Positions 26,737 to 40,700 of a stretch of 64,000 nt of DNA are shown here, one piece after another; positions within the stretch are counted from its first letter, which is position 1; the number at the start of each line of letters is the position of its first letter. The position numbers were made by a program, and so were the translations under genes. The notes below the pieces were generated by a model. It was not told the DNA's origin and made no database searches. It saw only the letters and a list, made by a program, of their open reading frames with translations. Source of the stretch: Rotaria macrura (taxonomy: Eukaryota > Rotifera > Eurotatoria > Philodinida > Philodinidae); NCBI GenBank assembly GCA_900239685.1, contig OENT01000083.1, positions 124,001 to 188,000 of the forward strand, read 5' to 3'.

Positions 26737-28354
26737 AAGTTTTCCTGTTCTTCTTTTTTTCTTTTTGCATTAGGATGAATAATGCTATTCTATTTTGTTT
26801 TTATTGTTTATCATTCCATTTAATCTTATGAATTTTTCTTTTTCTTGTTTTTGTCGAATTCGAAAATTATGGGTTACTAATTCTCAGATTTTTGTTTCAT
26901 CTATTGTGAAAATACTCAAATTTAAAATAATAATTCAATACAGCTTTCCTAGTAGAACAATTTCTCTCTAAAAATGTTCGAAATAGAAACACTTCTGTAA
27001 ATACACTATCCTAGTCTACAAGAGATTCTACACTCAGTAGGAGAAATTCAAGACTGAAACGAAATATTTTCTAATTTTTTCATCTTCGTTGAACATGATT
27101 TATTTTGTTACGTATTCCTTCGAATGTTGATCTTACACATTGCTCATGCAGACGAAAGAGAAAAGTAATCGGTTTTCATGGTAGTAATCTAGTCTGCTTT
27201 GTTTTCGTTTTCTATTCGCAAAATGTGTGTAAACATGTATTGCAAGTTCTGTATTCGATTGTATACTATTATTTCATTTAAGCAAGTTATCAATGCTGAA
27301 ATTTTAACTATACAATATGATGACTTATTTCATATTTGTTCTAAGATAAGAACATCTAGGTTTTTCATCATTGACGAGAAGACATTCGGAACTATCAAGG
27401 AATGTGTTGGAATTCGATTGAAGAAATTATTGACCAATCTAATGAGACTTTGAGAACTAAAACTAATGAATAATGTCACATAGAACTGTTACTTACAAAA
27501 GACGGACGCGATAAGAAAAAAAATTTCCATACTTCCATCTAAGTAAATCTGACTTTTCTATAGTATGTTTCATTCAAGAGTTTGGCACGAACTTAATTCA
27601 TCATGCTAAAAGTCGAATGATTGCTGATTATAGTCTTCAGCTAAATCTCAACTCTATTCTTGATGAGACAAAATGAAAGCATTTCAGTTCGTCTCGATAT
27701 TGTACTATTTTTCATTAGCAACAAAACTCGAACCACGATACACACTATGAAAGTATTCATTCGTCCTTGTCGTGTCACGTATTATTCTCAATACATGAAC
27801 ATAGAATTAGAATGAAATTGAATATCCAAAAGATAAAAAGGTATGACAAGAATTTTCATCTTGATCATTACTTCTTTCTCAATCAGACCTTTGTTCACGT
27901 CGTCCTTCGTGACTTGGAAAATAAATGATGAAACAGACAACAACAAAAAAAGATATGTTTGACAATTCATTGACTAAAATAAATATTTATGTCAGTTTCA
28001 TTGAATTAATTTTGATTAAAAATTAAATCAACTGGATTTATTTAATTAATGATTTTGAAAACTATCAATTGTTATGTTCATTTCATTTGCTGAAAAGTCA
28101 TTTTTTCCATGTGATCAACATCACATTAATTAAAATCTTGCAATTTTTATGATGCGGTCTTATACTTGTCACAGACAAAGCATTCAAAAACGATGCATTA
28201 ATAGAAGATTTAGTTGATGCGAATTTTTTGTGAGCTTACACGTAACTGTAATTCGACATATACAACGATAGTTGATTATATTGTATATCGAATTGGGTTT
28301 TGTTTTGAGATGATCTTTTCTGTTGAAACGTTTGAACATATTTTAGATTCAATC
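26737..28354. other. Spacer between RUSC-like and PTH2 genes
   Basis: AT-rich, without a supported gene. Open frames at 27199-27453 (+) and 27788-27970 (-) lack splice context. A 3' splice site (TTTTAG, AG at 28345-28346) lies 8 nt before the PTH2 start codon. Confidence 0.5.
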
Positions 28355-30182
28355 ATGGCACAAGCACGTGATCAAACATCGACGAATATATCTTCTTTGA
28401 ACAATGATGTTAATGAACAATATCTTGCCAGTTTAATAGAAATGGGTATTGATGAAGAAACAGCTCGAAATGTGAGTGTTGCTTGTTTTACATTTCAACT
28501 ATTACGATGAGTGACCATTGTTTGAATAACTTTTGATAGAAACAAGAGTGTGATGATGAGATTTTCTCCATTCGAAAGACAAGACTCAAGTGAGCACAAT
28601 CAATACATACTAAAAATCGGATTGGTCTTCAACAGACCAAATAGATACATTCTCTATAGATATTTAGAACAAGATATTATGGAGTCTAATCATCTATATT
28701 TATGTTCAGTTTGGGCGCACCTATTTCATAGAAATAAATGTTTTCTCTTGATCTACACCAAGCTTCTATTTCAAGTTTGTTCCAATGAAGTCCTATCATG
28801 ATTTTCCTGAAACACTTGATTTCGACTATTTGTCATCGCATCCGGTCAAAACGGTGGCATCAGTTTTTTTATTTGAATTCGAAATTATTACTTTCCAGAG
28901 TTTTGTTGATAATTTTGAAATAAAGATTCATGTGATGTAAACGCTCGATATGTATTAATATTTGGGAAAATTGTTGAAAAAAGTGTAATGTAAATATAAA
29001 TCCAAAAATTGATATCATCATTCTATAACTGATTCAATGTCAAATAGTCGAAATTAAATAGAGATCCTAAGATTCTATCGGACTAGTGAGTCATAATTGA
29101 AAATAAGTTTAGATTCAGATTTGGAATTAAGTGTAAGTTTTTATATGGTTCTGAATTAGGGACTAGATGTGGATTTCACATAGAGTCGAGTCCAAGGATT
29201 ATTTCTATCGCTTGGTTTAGATTTGGTTACAATCTAGCAGATTTCAGTATTGTAGTCGTTTTACATTGAGACCGAATTGCAACATTAAATCCAAACTATC
29301 TCATATGAATTTATAAAACTCGAGATACTTTTCACTCGTACTAAATCCCAAAGCTTTGAATCTATTGTATCCCTAAGAATATCGTATCTGTAAGATATTG
29401 TATGTGATTATTCCGTTACAAACGAATTCTATTTTAGAATATATTACTACACGTAGATTTTGTCCTTCAAAGTGTGAAAATCGCACCTAGCTATATTGCT
29501 TCGATTGAAAGCTATTCAGTACATGGCCGATGATCTAATCTTTCTTAAACGGATACTATTTTGATTTGATATCCTTCTAGGCTTTACAACTTGTTCAAAA
29601 TCGAAGTTTAGAAGATGCATTAGCTATGGTGTTTGGTGATTCAGATTTACCCATCAATCAATCTGAAAAGATTGAATCTACACAAAAGTCTCAATCCGTA
29701 ATGCTATATATATATATATATAATTTCCATATTAATACTTCAATTATGAATTTTTTTCTATTTAGAATACAAGTACGGATGATGATGTCGATGAAAGTGA
29801 CAAAATGTATAAAATGTTATTTGTTGTCAATGGTTCACTACCGATGAGTTCAGGTAAAATGGCAGCACAAGTTGCTCATAGTGCAATAGATTTATATCAA
29901 CAACTTATGAATAAACATTCAAAAGCTTTACATTATTGGGAACAATATGGTGAAACGAAAATTGTTGTTCGTGGTAAAACAACGGAAGAATTACTTGAAA
30001 TTGAATCTACGGCTAAGAAAAATCCATCAATAGTAACATCGATTATTGAAGATGCTGGTCGAACTGAAATAAAAAGTGGTTCGATTACGTGCATTGGTTT
30101 ATTTGGTACAAATAAACAATTAAATCCAATTACAGGTCATTTAAAATTAATGCAAGACTGTTTAAAATGTAGCGGGAAATAA
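28355..30182 (+). CDS. PTRH2: Peptidyl-tRNA hydrolase 2 with N-terminal UBA domain
   Basis: Three exons (28355-28471, 29581-29697, 29766-30182), all joined in phase 0; 216 residues. Residues about 14-57 form a UBA domain: YLASLIEMGIDEETARNAL, then SLEDALAMVFG, split by the first intron. An acidic linker (STDDDVDESDK) leads to the PTH2 domain (about 92-216). It shows the active-site block GKMAAQVAHSA (Lys109, Gln113, His116), the VVRGKTTEEL strand, IIEDAGRTEI and the GSITCIGLFG strand. PTH2 enzymes cleave peptidyl-tRNA esters; the animal enzyme is also called Bit1. The human enzyme begins with a membrane/mitochondrial segment, which is replaced here by UBA, suggesting contact with ubiquitin or proteasome pathways. 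The ATG was chosen because a 3' splice site lies 8 nt upstream, although the frame stays open further 5'. An AATAAA lies near 30343. Confidence 0.9.
28472..29580 (+). other. 1.1-kb intron splitting the UBA domain
   Basis: Donor GTGAGT, acceptor ATCCTTCTAG. The 29040-29260 part repeats GATTTGGA/TTAGATT-like words and may be an old repeat. No nested gene is supported, although 28550-28801 (+) is open. Confidence 0.7.
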
Positions 30183-30403
30183 TATTCAACTAGACAACTA
30201 CAAAATTTTATTTAAAAAGAAAACACAAAAGAAAGAAAGAGTGAAACGTTCAATTTTGTTTGTTCATGTTTGACTAGAAGATTATGAATATGATCGAACA
30301 GAAGTAAATAATTGTAGAAGATCAACAGAAAACTTATTAGAATAAAATTGATTTGTTGTTATATCATTTGTAGTTGATGTTGGTTCATCTTGTTCATGAA
30401 TAT
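30183..30403. terminator. Convergent 3' ends of PTH2 and zinc-finger genes
   Basis: Only 221 bp separate the two stop codons. An AATAAA on the plus strand near 30343 and an AATAAA on the minus strand (TTTATT near 30210) each lie closer to the opposite gene's stop codon, so the two 3'UTRs probably overlap. Confidence 0.55.
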
Positions 30404-31965
<1,562 letters not shown>

Positions 31966-34900
31966 AATCGTGCTCTACTGTTCTTCGAATCTATGCTCAA
32001 TAAAAATCGACTAGATCAAGTTTGCTATCTACTCAGCATTTCTCTTTTCATTCTAGTTTTTCTTCGTTCTCTGCGCTTATAGCTCATTCCTAACCAATCA
32101 CAATTGCAAAAAAACGTCCATTGCTTATCCAATGAACGTAATTCTGTTTCTTTTTTTTCCGATTCTTTCGACATTTGTTTCAATAGACGAAAGAATAGCA
32201 TCCGGTACTTAATTATCGATATGTTGTTCATTGTATGAATCAATCCGGATATGCAAAGTGATTTATGAACTCAATTCGAATGAGTTTGTCTATAAGAGAG
32301 AAAAAAAAATCAGTAAGAGAATGACTAACGAAAAGCTAAGAATGTTTATTGTAGACTATTCATTGAAGAATAATATAATAGTAATGATGATAATGGGACA
32401 AGTACGTTGTGCATTTCGAGAACGAATAATGAATAAGAAATAAGGAAAGAAAGCGAGCTCACCAAGAGAACAGGAAATGTGTATGGTGCTTAGTGAAGCA
32501 CTCGTTGTTGTCTGATTCTAACTTCTCCATGTAAACGAAAGTCAATAAATATTCTTTCTTGTTTTTTTTTTATTTCTATGGTGAACAAACGAAGATTTTT
32601 ATCGATAGAAAATATACGACAAATAATAATAATAACCTTGATGATTGAACGGAATTACATTGAAGTGATTAAATTCATTGAACGAAATCTATCAATAAAT
32701 AGATTATTGATTCATAGAGCGAGAGTATATTTACAAATATATATCTTGACTTCTTTTTTTTAATCTAGTAGACAATTACTAGAATAGAATATTCTTTTAC
32801 TTTTCATCTTCGGAAAGTTTCCATTATTGCAATAATCCACATGATCTAATTCACTATTGAGAAACATGTCTTTTCATTCATGCAAACATAAACAAGTGCT
32901 TCTCAGAGAAAAATACAAAGAAATAATGACTGATGTCTTTTGTTTTAGTTCGCAATTCTAAACGATAGATCATTGTAGAAGTATTCATAACATCAATCAA
33001 TTTATACTGAATAGTGTTTGATGGAAATATAGTGCGAATATTCTGTACTAGATATGCATTTGAACGAGTTTCATAGGGCCGATGAAAAATATCGAAAAGA
33101 ATACGATCGAAGAAGAACACATGCATACTTTGAAAGATATCAGTGACAAATTTCAGTTGCTTCTATCTTTGTGATAAGTAACTCGTTCATCCGGTGCATT
33201 TGATTGTCTAATGCATAAAATAAAAACACCTACCAGAAAATAGGTATTTGCTGAAAATGATCTAAACTAAAGATTCAAAAATAGAACTTGTTGGACACAG
33301 TTACAGATATCGATTCTTTGTATTGCAACTGACACGTCACATCCACACATCCGAATAATTGAACGGTCATATGATTGATCGGCATTGAATACATACAAAG
33401 TTTTATCACTGTTAATCGAAAAAAGACCTCTTATTATATTGTAAAATATTTACTTGTCTGTATATTTTTTTTTCGTAGATAGTAAAACGGTATTTATCAT
33501 GAAAATAATAAGAATAGATTAATTGTTTCAACGTTTTCCACCAAGACCGCCTTAATTAATCTCTATGGCTAGTATATCTTATTGTGACCACAGATGGTTA
33601 CAAAGCTGAAGTAGGAAACTTGTTCAACACAGATATTGACAATCAACTACGAATACTTAGAATTAAGATTAATTGAAGGTTGCCAAAGATACAAGATTCT
33701 ATTAAATTTTATTCATGATTCAGTATCTTCTAAATTTTGTTTTTTTCCATTCCTGAAAAGAAATATGGAAGAATAAACTATTCATTTCTTGTTGAACCAC
33801 TATAGGAAGGAAAACTATTTGATTAATAATACTTATTGGTGGAGTTCTATTGAAGAGAAATTCATTTGCCTTTTCGTACGTATACTACTATAGGATTTAT
33901 TTTCTGTTTGATTGATCCTCTATGCTGACAATATATTTTCAAGGAACAATACGTAATAGATTTTATCAGTCTTTGCTAATGACAACAGGGAAAGTTCTTG
34001 TGCATAGCGAACACGTGTGAATGTAGATAAAATTAATCTAATATTCTATTCATGAAATTAATGTTCAAACATTTAGAATGAATTCACCTGCTTATTGTCG
34101 TACTACGGAAAACGAAGGAGAGATGAATTTAACAAATAGCTTTGAGTTTACATTACACATTCGCATCCTGATGAACATATATATATATATATACAATAGA
34201 CTCATTGAAATGAGACCATGATGACTAAGATGCAATAAAGTGTAACGAAATAAGGAATTGTGATGTTTAATGCATTCGAATGTGTGTAGAGCTATATGCA
34301 AGACAAGACAATAGTAGTTTGTAAACGTGCCGTAGAACTCTACGAAGTAGTTTTGTTTTACATATAAATGACAGTTAATGTTTTTCTTCGAAAATTATAC
34401 AGACGTAGTATCGTTTACATGAAATGAAAATCTATTGATTTAATTAGAAATTCACACAAAAACAAAATCGATTTTAAAATTTTTCGAAATTACAATATAG
34501 GCATCACGCAATATGAATATCATTCGGTTTTGCTACTTCTCTCATATAATTGTCATCTTAAATCTCATTCAGGTTTATTTCTCAATCATTGATGCAACCA
34601 AGGTGTCACTTTATCTATATGGATTTTGATATTTACGGAACCAGGATATATAAATTTTCAATTTGGCCTTGACACATCCTTGTATGAATAACAAGTCTGA
34701 ATATTTAAGCTTGATCTTGCAAAAAATCGCTTATTTTTAAAAGGATTGAGATCAGAGGCTATATAAAATTTCAACTAGAACTAAGACCGGGACCAACACA
34801 GGTGGTCCTCCAGTCGAAATATCGTTTCGTAATTGGTTCGCCTTGGAAAAAAATTAATAATTTGAACTTAAAACATGAATCATAGTTAGAATTTATAGAT

Positions 34901-35842
34901 TAATGAAAGTTTTACTTTATTGACGAGTTTCTTTTTGTGATTCTGTAGGAAATCACGTTATAAAAATATTTATTTCGATTATCTTCGAAGAAATTGAACT
35001 ATATTTTGATAGTTTCAAATCATGTAGAAAAACATCAAGCCTGAAAATCATAAGAATAACACTAAAACCTAAACCCATGGTCTTTTCCCATGAAATAGAT
35101 ATGTTGAAGTAAATTTTTGTAATTTAGATTCATAATATGGAAAGAAAATGTCAGAAGAAAATTTTTCTCATCGTTTAGATGACAATCTTTTATTACTTGT
35201 GACATGTCACAAATATATAGATATATAGTTGTGTCTATATGTATACATTTCAATAAGTCAAAACAATCTCTTGTCTCTTTATTGACAAAGCGTGTCAAAC
35301 AACACTTGAGGATTAATCGATAATGGAGAGGACACATACGTATATATTCTTTCTCCTCCCGGATTAATTGTATAGAACAATAATAGTATGTAGAAGAAGA
35401 AAAGGAAGGGGAAAGAACTCCATAAATACAAGCACGTGTAATTGTCAATTGTCAAAAGAAGAAATAGAAAAAGTTGAGCCTCTTGTAACACGTGCTTGTC
35501 ATTCATATAGAAATCAGTTATGCAATAATTACAACATAATCAAGAGGATGTTTAGCTGTTGTTCATCATTTAGTTTAAAGTAGATGGGTCAATGAATGAT
35601 TGAAAGAGTGACAATGTATGTGAATGAAATAATATAAATGACGGCACGTTCGGCGCATCATCGAGATCCGAGAAAATGTTATTGAATAATTTTAATTGCA
35701 CAACGGATTTATGGTTAAGAATTAGAAGAGAGAAAACAAAGAAGCGAAGACACACGTACAAGGAGAAGATCAGTCAGTCGAACAGTGATTAACTTTTTTT
35801 CTTCTATCGATTATTCAGTACAATATTCACATTTAAGAAGAC
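31966..35842. other. Divergent spacer between zinc-finger and homeobox genes
   Basis: About 3.9 kb upstream of both a C2H2 gene (-) and a homeobox gene (+), so the likely place for their promoters and enhancers. No specific sites are claimed. A minus-strand frame at 32878-33126 (82 codons) has mixed codon use but no splice context. At 34790-34812 a GGACCAACACAGGTGGTCC hairpin sits in a short G/C-richer patch. Confidence 0.4.
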
Positions 35843-36729
35843 ATGCATCCTTATACGTCCAACTATCCTATTCCAGGATATTCATCATTATCATCCTTTG
35901 TTCATCCACTTATACCGTCAGTCAATACAAATATCATGGCAGCATATCCATTTTTTCATGGCTCACCTGATCGATTCACAGGTATTGATGAAAATAGAGA
36001 ATATTGTTCTTCTTTGTCATTATAATTAGAAATAAATTCCAGAATTTCTTCTCGATTCTCGTCATCCACGTAAGCAACGTCGTTCTCGTACGGCTTTTAC
36101 CAGTCAACAATTACATGCGTTAGAAAGATGTTTTGTTAAAACTCATTATCCTGATGTTGTTATGAGAGAAAAACTTGCTCTCTATACAAATTTACCTGAA
36201 GCTCGTGTACAAGTAAAACATTCTTTGAGACGATAATGTGCTAAAATACTAACAATTCATTTGAATTTGTCTTTAAAAATTTAGGTATGGTTTAAAAATC
36301 GACGTGCTAAATATCGTAAAAAACAGAAAGTAATTGTTGATACATCAAAAAAAGGAACAACAGTTGTAAATGATGACATTCAGACAAGTGATGATGATGG
36401 TGATGATGATGACGACGACGACGATGACGATGATGATGAACACGAGAGAAATTTAAAACACGTCACAAGTAAAACGACAGGTGATTTTTAACTGTTGTTG
36501 TTTTGTTTTATTGAAGAATTTATTTTCTTATTTATACTATCAATTCGAAGAATCAAGTGTACAAACATCGAATCTAATATGTCATCCATTATCACCGCGA
36601 CTTGGTCGTATGTCTTCGTGTACATTAAATAATCAACAAGATTTTCAAACTAATTTTTCTACGAGCGATGATCAATCAAAATGGCGTCCAAATACATTGA
36701 AATATCATATTGAAAATTTATTACAGTAA
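35843..36729 (+). CDS. Dmbx: DMBX-type paired-like homeobox transcription factor
   Basis: Four exons (35843-35981, 36043-36212, 36285-36480, 36551-36729), 227 residues. The homeodomain is residues 58-117: [17 protein letters not shown] in helix 1, then [23 protein letters not shown] and [15 protein letters not shown] in helix 3. Residue 50 is Lys (Lys107), the K50 class that favours TAATCC-type sites. HYPDVVMRE and [18 protein letters not shown] match DMBX more closely than OTX, GSC or PITX, and the preceding RKQRR also fits. The intron between homeodomain residues 46 and 47 is at the classical paired-class position. Downstream is an Asp run from GAT/GAC codons (36391-36438). The protein is shorter than vertebrate DMBX1 (about 380 aa) and has no clear OAR motif, although KYHIENLLQ at the end might be a remnant. 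A TTATTCAG acceptor-like site lies 25 nt before the ATG. DMBX acts in anterior brain patterning in vertebrates. Confidence 0.88.
36391..36438 (+). repeat. GAT/GAC trinucleotide run in the homeobox gene
   Basis: An almost pure run of GAT and GAC codons encoding consecutive Asp with a single Gly. The mix of synonymous codons suggests selection or an old expansion rather than a fresh microsatellite. Confidence 0.9.
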
Positions 36730-37867
36730 CTTGATATTGATATAAAAATAATATTCGTAAAGAATGCTTGTCTTTCATAAACGAAAAAAAGAAAAAAAAA
36801 CAGACGAAAAATATCGAGATGATAAAACATCATATTCCTATTTATTATGTCTACGGAATTTAAGCTATTAGCAAGAAAGAATCTATTTCTCAACATATAT
36901 ATAAATATGTGTGTGTATTGAAAACACTTGTCATTGATTTGTCGCATTTTAAACAAATTTTTAAAAGTTAGGTAGCGTAGTTCGTTTCAAATTTTCATGT
37001 AAAACTTATATTACCCTTCGATCTCATCGTTCAATTGAGTGTTCATTGATCGAGCGATGGAAGAAAATAGATGAAACAGTGTTTTCAAAAATAGAATAGT
37101 CTCATTTTCATCTTAAACTTCTAGAGCTATCAGAAATTGAAAAGGATTAATTTTTTTCATGAAACTTCATCATTAAAATATCAGACCGATAGTTTTAGAA
37201 TTTTGAAAGTTCTGTCTTAAGGAATTTGAAATCTACCTCATCAAGAACGTAATCGATTATAGAATCATAATTAGAGAACGAGTGGACATAAATAAGAACA
37301 AGTTTCATCTGTGTTCTTCAGCCAATTTATCCATGCTACAATGACATAGTATTTAATATGAATTAAATCAAGTTTTACTACAGCCTTGTTGACTATTTGA
37401 TACGATCCATAAACTAAAATAAAAATACTCCAGCTAAAGAAGACGCACGAATCGCATAGTTAAATCATGAAAAGATTACACTAATACCGATTTTTATGCA
37501 GAAAGGATGTCAATCAATACAATAGTCTTTAACTTGATCGAGCACAATAGGATAGGATGATCTTAGAAAAAGATGGATTAATGAAAGTGTAGTTTTTGTC
37601 AAAATTAACTAGCATATGGTTAAAATTATTTTCCTTCTAGACAAGATTTCATAAAAATGGAATATTCAAATCTAGAAACACTGAAATTTCGTAGACCTAG
37701 TATCTACATTATGTTCGATGACTTTTAAGTTACTCCAGATGATTTCTACAGAAAAAAAAGATAACAATACCACGAAACATTATTCAAATATGCTACCATC
37801 CGTAAAACAACCTCAAGTAGGGACATGACATGAAAAAGGAAATCGACCTTGACGTTACGAATTTCAG
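36730..37867. other. Gene-free stretch
   Basis: AT-rich. Nothing recognised apart from possible 3'UTR of the homeobox gene. Confidence 0.4.
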
Positions 37868-39314
37868 TTTCATACAAAGCTTCTGACCGATCTATAAATT
37901 CACGATTACAAGAAACTAATCTTCAACGACAAATTGCTCTTAAATCACACTTAGCAAAAAATCATATTAAGTACACGAGCAAAAACATGTTGGTGTGAAT
38001 TAATCTAAGAGCTCATATTCATACAAAGTCTATTCCATATTCTAACCTGTGCTCACACACCCATAAAAACGTTGTTATTATGTCTCGTACATGAATCTTC
38101 ATTTCAGTATGAAGTCTTCACGGGCTCAATATGACAGATAGATAATTTTGTTTTAAAGTTTGGCATTCTATTCACATGTGTGACATTTGACTAGGTGTTT
38201 CAATCTTTCATGATACCATAGTCTACTGAAGGAAGACAAACAGTTTTATAGGTCACTCGATATCAATCTTTAGAAATTGTGACAAATATCCACTATGATT
38301 AAGGCCTTATGTTCCGTACAATATACGATAAATACTCAAACCCAGGGCAAACAATCAGATGTTAAGATCTGATAAGATTCTGCATCTGATCTTATATGAT
38401 CGTGGAAGATCCGACAAAAAATCGTCGTCTCTGAGATCTTGTATCAGATCTCAGAGACGACGATTTTTTGTCAGATTCCTGAATCATAAGATCTTGTGTC
38501 AGAGTTTTCGATCTGGGAAGCTGTTGAATATGGATTAATATAAATAACATCTCTAGCCTGACTTGTTTCCATATACGTAGATGGACAAATCTTGAATCGC
38601 TTTATCTTCTCATTTTAAGAAAGATGTTATTGGTGTAGATTTCGCTGGGCTAATTAGTTTTATCTAAATGGATTACTATTACCAATTGAACACCAGCAGG
38701 TGCATGAGCAGCTTCGCTCAGTCATGTTTTAAATGAAGTCCATTTTTGGACGTATCATAAAATCTTCAATTATCAATTTTTCAACATTTTTGGTAAAATA
38801 CTTGCATCATTTGACTGATTTACTTCTGAATTTATTAAATCACAATGAAATAATACCATATATGACTAAATCAACAATTTCATCGACTATTTCTTCAGCA
38901 TCCACTTGTTCATTAACATTACCGTAGTGATTGCCAACAGCACGGTTTATTTGTCTTTTAATATGTTCAAAGATTGACACTTCATTAATAAATTTACTCT
39001 AAACTTTGAAAAAAATACAATTTCATTTTGCATGTCACTTCTCTATCTCAATCGTTGGCTTCAATCACTAATCGAATCTATGATAAAATTAGGCATTCAT
39101 GCAAGAAACTATCTGTTGTGTGCCATGCTCATTCAGTATCATCTGAGATCACTTGAACAGCAAATTTTACAAGTGCTACAATAGGTATTGCATCGAAAAA
39201 ACAGAAGCAAAACATCAGTACCAAGCACAAGATGATATTCAACAAGAATATAATTTAGACCTTCATTGGAATTACAATGGATTTTCTAGAAAAAAAAATT
39301 GCAAACACAATTGA
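37868..39314 (+). pseudogene. Coding-like fragments, possible decayed multi-exon gene
   Basis: Three separate pieces read like protein of this genome. The first (37868-37998) follows a good acceptor (GAATTTCAG) and encodes SINSRLQETNLQRQIALKSH, a Gln/Leu-rich helix. The second (39032-39184) encodes MSLLYLNRWLQSLIESMIKL and continues to RSLEQQILQVLQ before a stop. The third (39195-39314), in a different frame, encodes EAKHQYQAQDDIQQEYNLDL and a short tail. A further open piece lies at 38733-38927. The pieces cannot be joined without a frame change, and a foldback sits between them. I do not recognise the parent protein. The likely reading is a broken gene; an intact gene whose introns I have misplaced is possible. 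Confidence 0.25.
38413..38472. repeat. Strong foldback, 26-bp perfect arms with 8-nt loop
   Basis: Arms 38413-38438 and 38447-38472 are perfect reverse complements around TTGTATCA. Pairing continues imperfectly outward to about 38390 and 38492 (GATCTTAT/ATAAGATC), and AGATCT-type words are repeated from 38362 to 38515. It could be a small transposon, a precursor hairpin RNA or a replication palindrome. Confidence 0.85.
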
Positions 39315-40147
39315 TTGGATTAAGTTCTAAATGGAAACAAAATTTTCTCAATTCATAGAAGTTCAGTTCGTTTCTAGATCAATTTTGAGAAATACTATCG
39401 TAAAGTCTGATTATGCTTGTCTTAAGCCTTCATAGGAGAGTCTTTGAAGACAAAATTGATCATATCCAAAACTAAGATCAACTTCTATGAAGTGAGCTAT
39501 TTAAATTATCATTGAGAAATATATGCTAAATTTGATCCTTTCGATTGATCGGTACTAACAAAGAAACATACCAGAGGATATCGATGGAAAACTCATCCAT
39601 CAACAACAAGTACTTCTACTACTTTGCATCTAGGTCTTAGAAGAGAGACGAACTAGATGCATCTACTTGAGAGATCTGATTCTCAAATAAAACCTTAAAC
39701 TTAATATTTAAGAATCGATACTTAGTTGATCTCACTAATAAATAGTAATTCGCCTATTGATTTGTTCATAGAGTCTTTATTATAATGGTAAGAAAAGAGG
39801 AAGACTTGTTCAGATTAGTTCTATCTGACTGCTATTGAAACATTTCTTGTCCGCTATTTTAGATAGACTTTCGCCGGAAAAAAATTTGAATTGTACTAAA
39901 AACCTCGCAATAGTATCGAGATTACTCTCGTTTGGTACACTTGATTTTTTTCTGTTTCTGCGGCTTCTACGTACAATGACGATGAATCTTAGAAAAATCT
40001 CAATTACGTATTATAAGTGAGTGATGTTCGTAAGAAAAAGTACAATACTTATGAATATAACTTATTTATAATATACAATGGAAGTTATTCTGAAATGCAT
40101 CCCCATGGTACATTCAAACAATAGAACTACAATAAAGATTTGAAAAC

Positions 40148-40165
40148 CTCGGACTTAAGTCCGAG
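40148..40165. repeat. Perfect 18-bp palindrome
   Basis: CTCGGACTTAAGTCCGAG is its own reverse complement. It stands about 100 bp before a G/C-richer repeat-like block and may mark its end or be an unrelated site. Confidence 0.9.
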
Positions 40166-40239
40166 AGTTATGTGTACTTCAAAAAATGAATGAGACAAAT
40201 CAGTCATTCTAGAATGTGAGCACTGGTAAACCTTTTTTG

Positions 40240-40700
40240 GAAATCCCAAAACTAGTCGTCATCTGAGACATATCTAGGCATTTGGTTTCTGGATGCAGTT
40301 TTTGTGCATTTTCAGACCTTTTTCAGGAGATGTTTTGTTAGAAAGCGACGATTTTGTTTAAAACTTATATCAGATTCGGAATCAAAGTTAAAAACTGAGT
40401 CGATTTATATACGTTGTCAAAAATTCAGAGAAAAAAGTTTTTTTGAAAAAATCCCTGTACCGCCCCCCCCCTCAGGGATTGTTTGGTCAATAATGACAAT
40501 TTTTTCGATAACTCAGCCATTTCTAGCCTGATCCTTCTCATCTTCGAACTCGATCGAGATATTGATGAGACAATTCTGTGCACAAAATTTCAACTCAATC
40601 AAATGTAGTTGTAAAGAATTATCGTGTAAACGGACGGCCGGAGCCCGGACACACTGACCGATTCTAGAGTGTACTCACTTTTCGAGTACACAAAAAGAAA
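40240..40700. repeat. Probable dispersed repeat remnant
   Basis: The composition differs from its neighbours: a nine-base C run at 40462-40471 flanked by CCCTG and CAGGG arms, a GACGGCCGGAGCCCGGAC string near 40632-40650, and a GTGTACTC/GAGTACAC hairpin (40669-40676, 40684-40691). Open frames across it (for example 40304-40531 +) look accidental. The class is unknown to me; no target duplication found. Confidence 0.35.

Noticed and set aside
28550..28801. 83-codon ORF in the first PTH2 intron
   Set aside because: No domain, no splice sites; looks like chance.
32025..32243. 72-codon minus ORF upstream of the zinc-finger start
   Set aside because: Contains no finger or motif and does not splice into the gene; probably 5' flank.
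32878..33126. 82-codon minus ORF with fairly varied codons
   Set aside because: Isolated, with no neighbouring exon or recognised family.
35062..35583. Overlapping ORFs on both strands upstream of the homeobox gene
   Set aside because: They cover each other and change composition in step; no homology or splice context.
35843..36729. OTX or PITX identity for the homeobox gene
   Set aside because: All share Lys50, but the [11 protein letters not shown] and TNLPEARVQ segments and the preceding RKQRR fit DMBX better.
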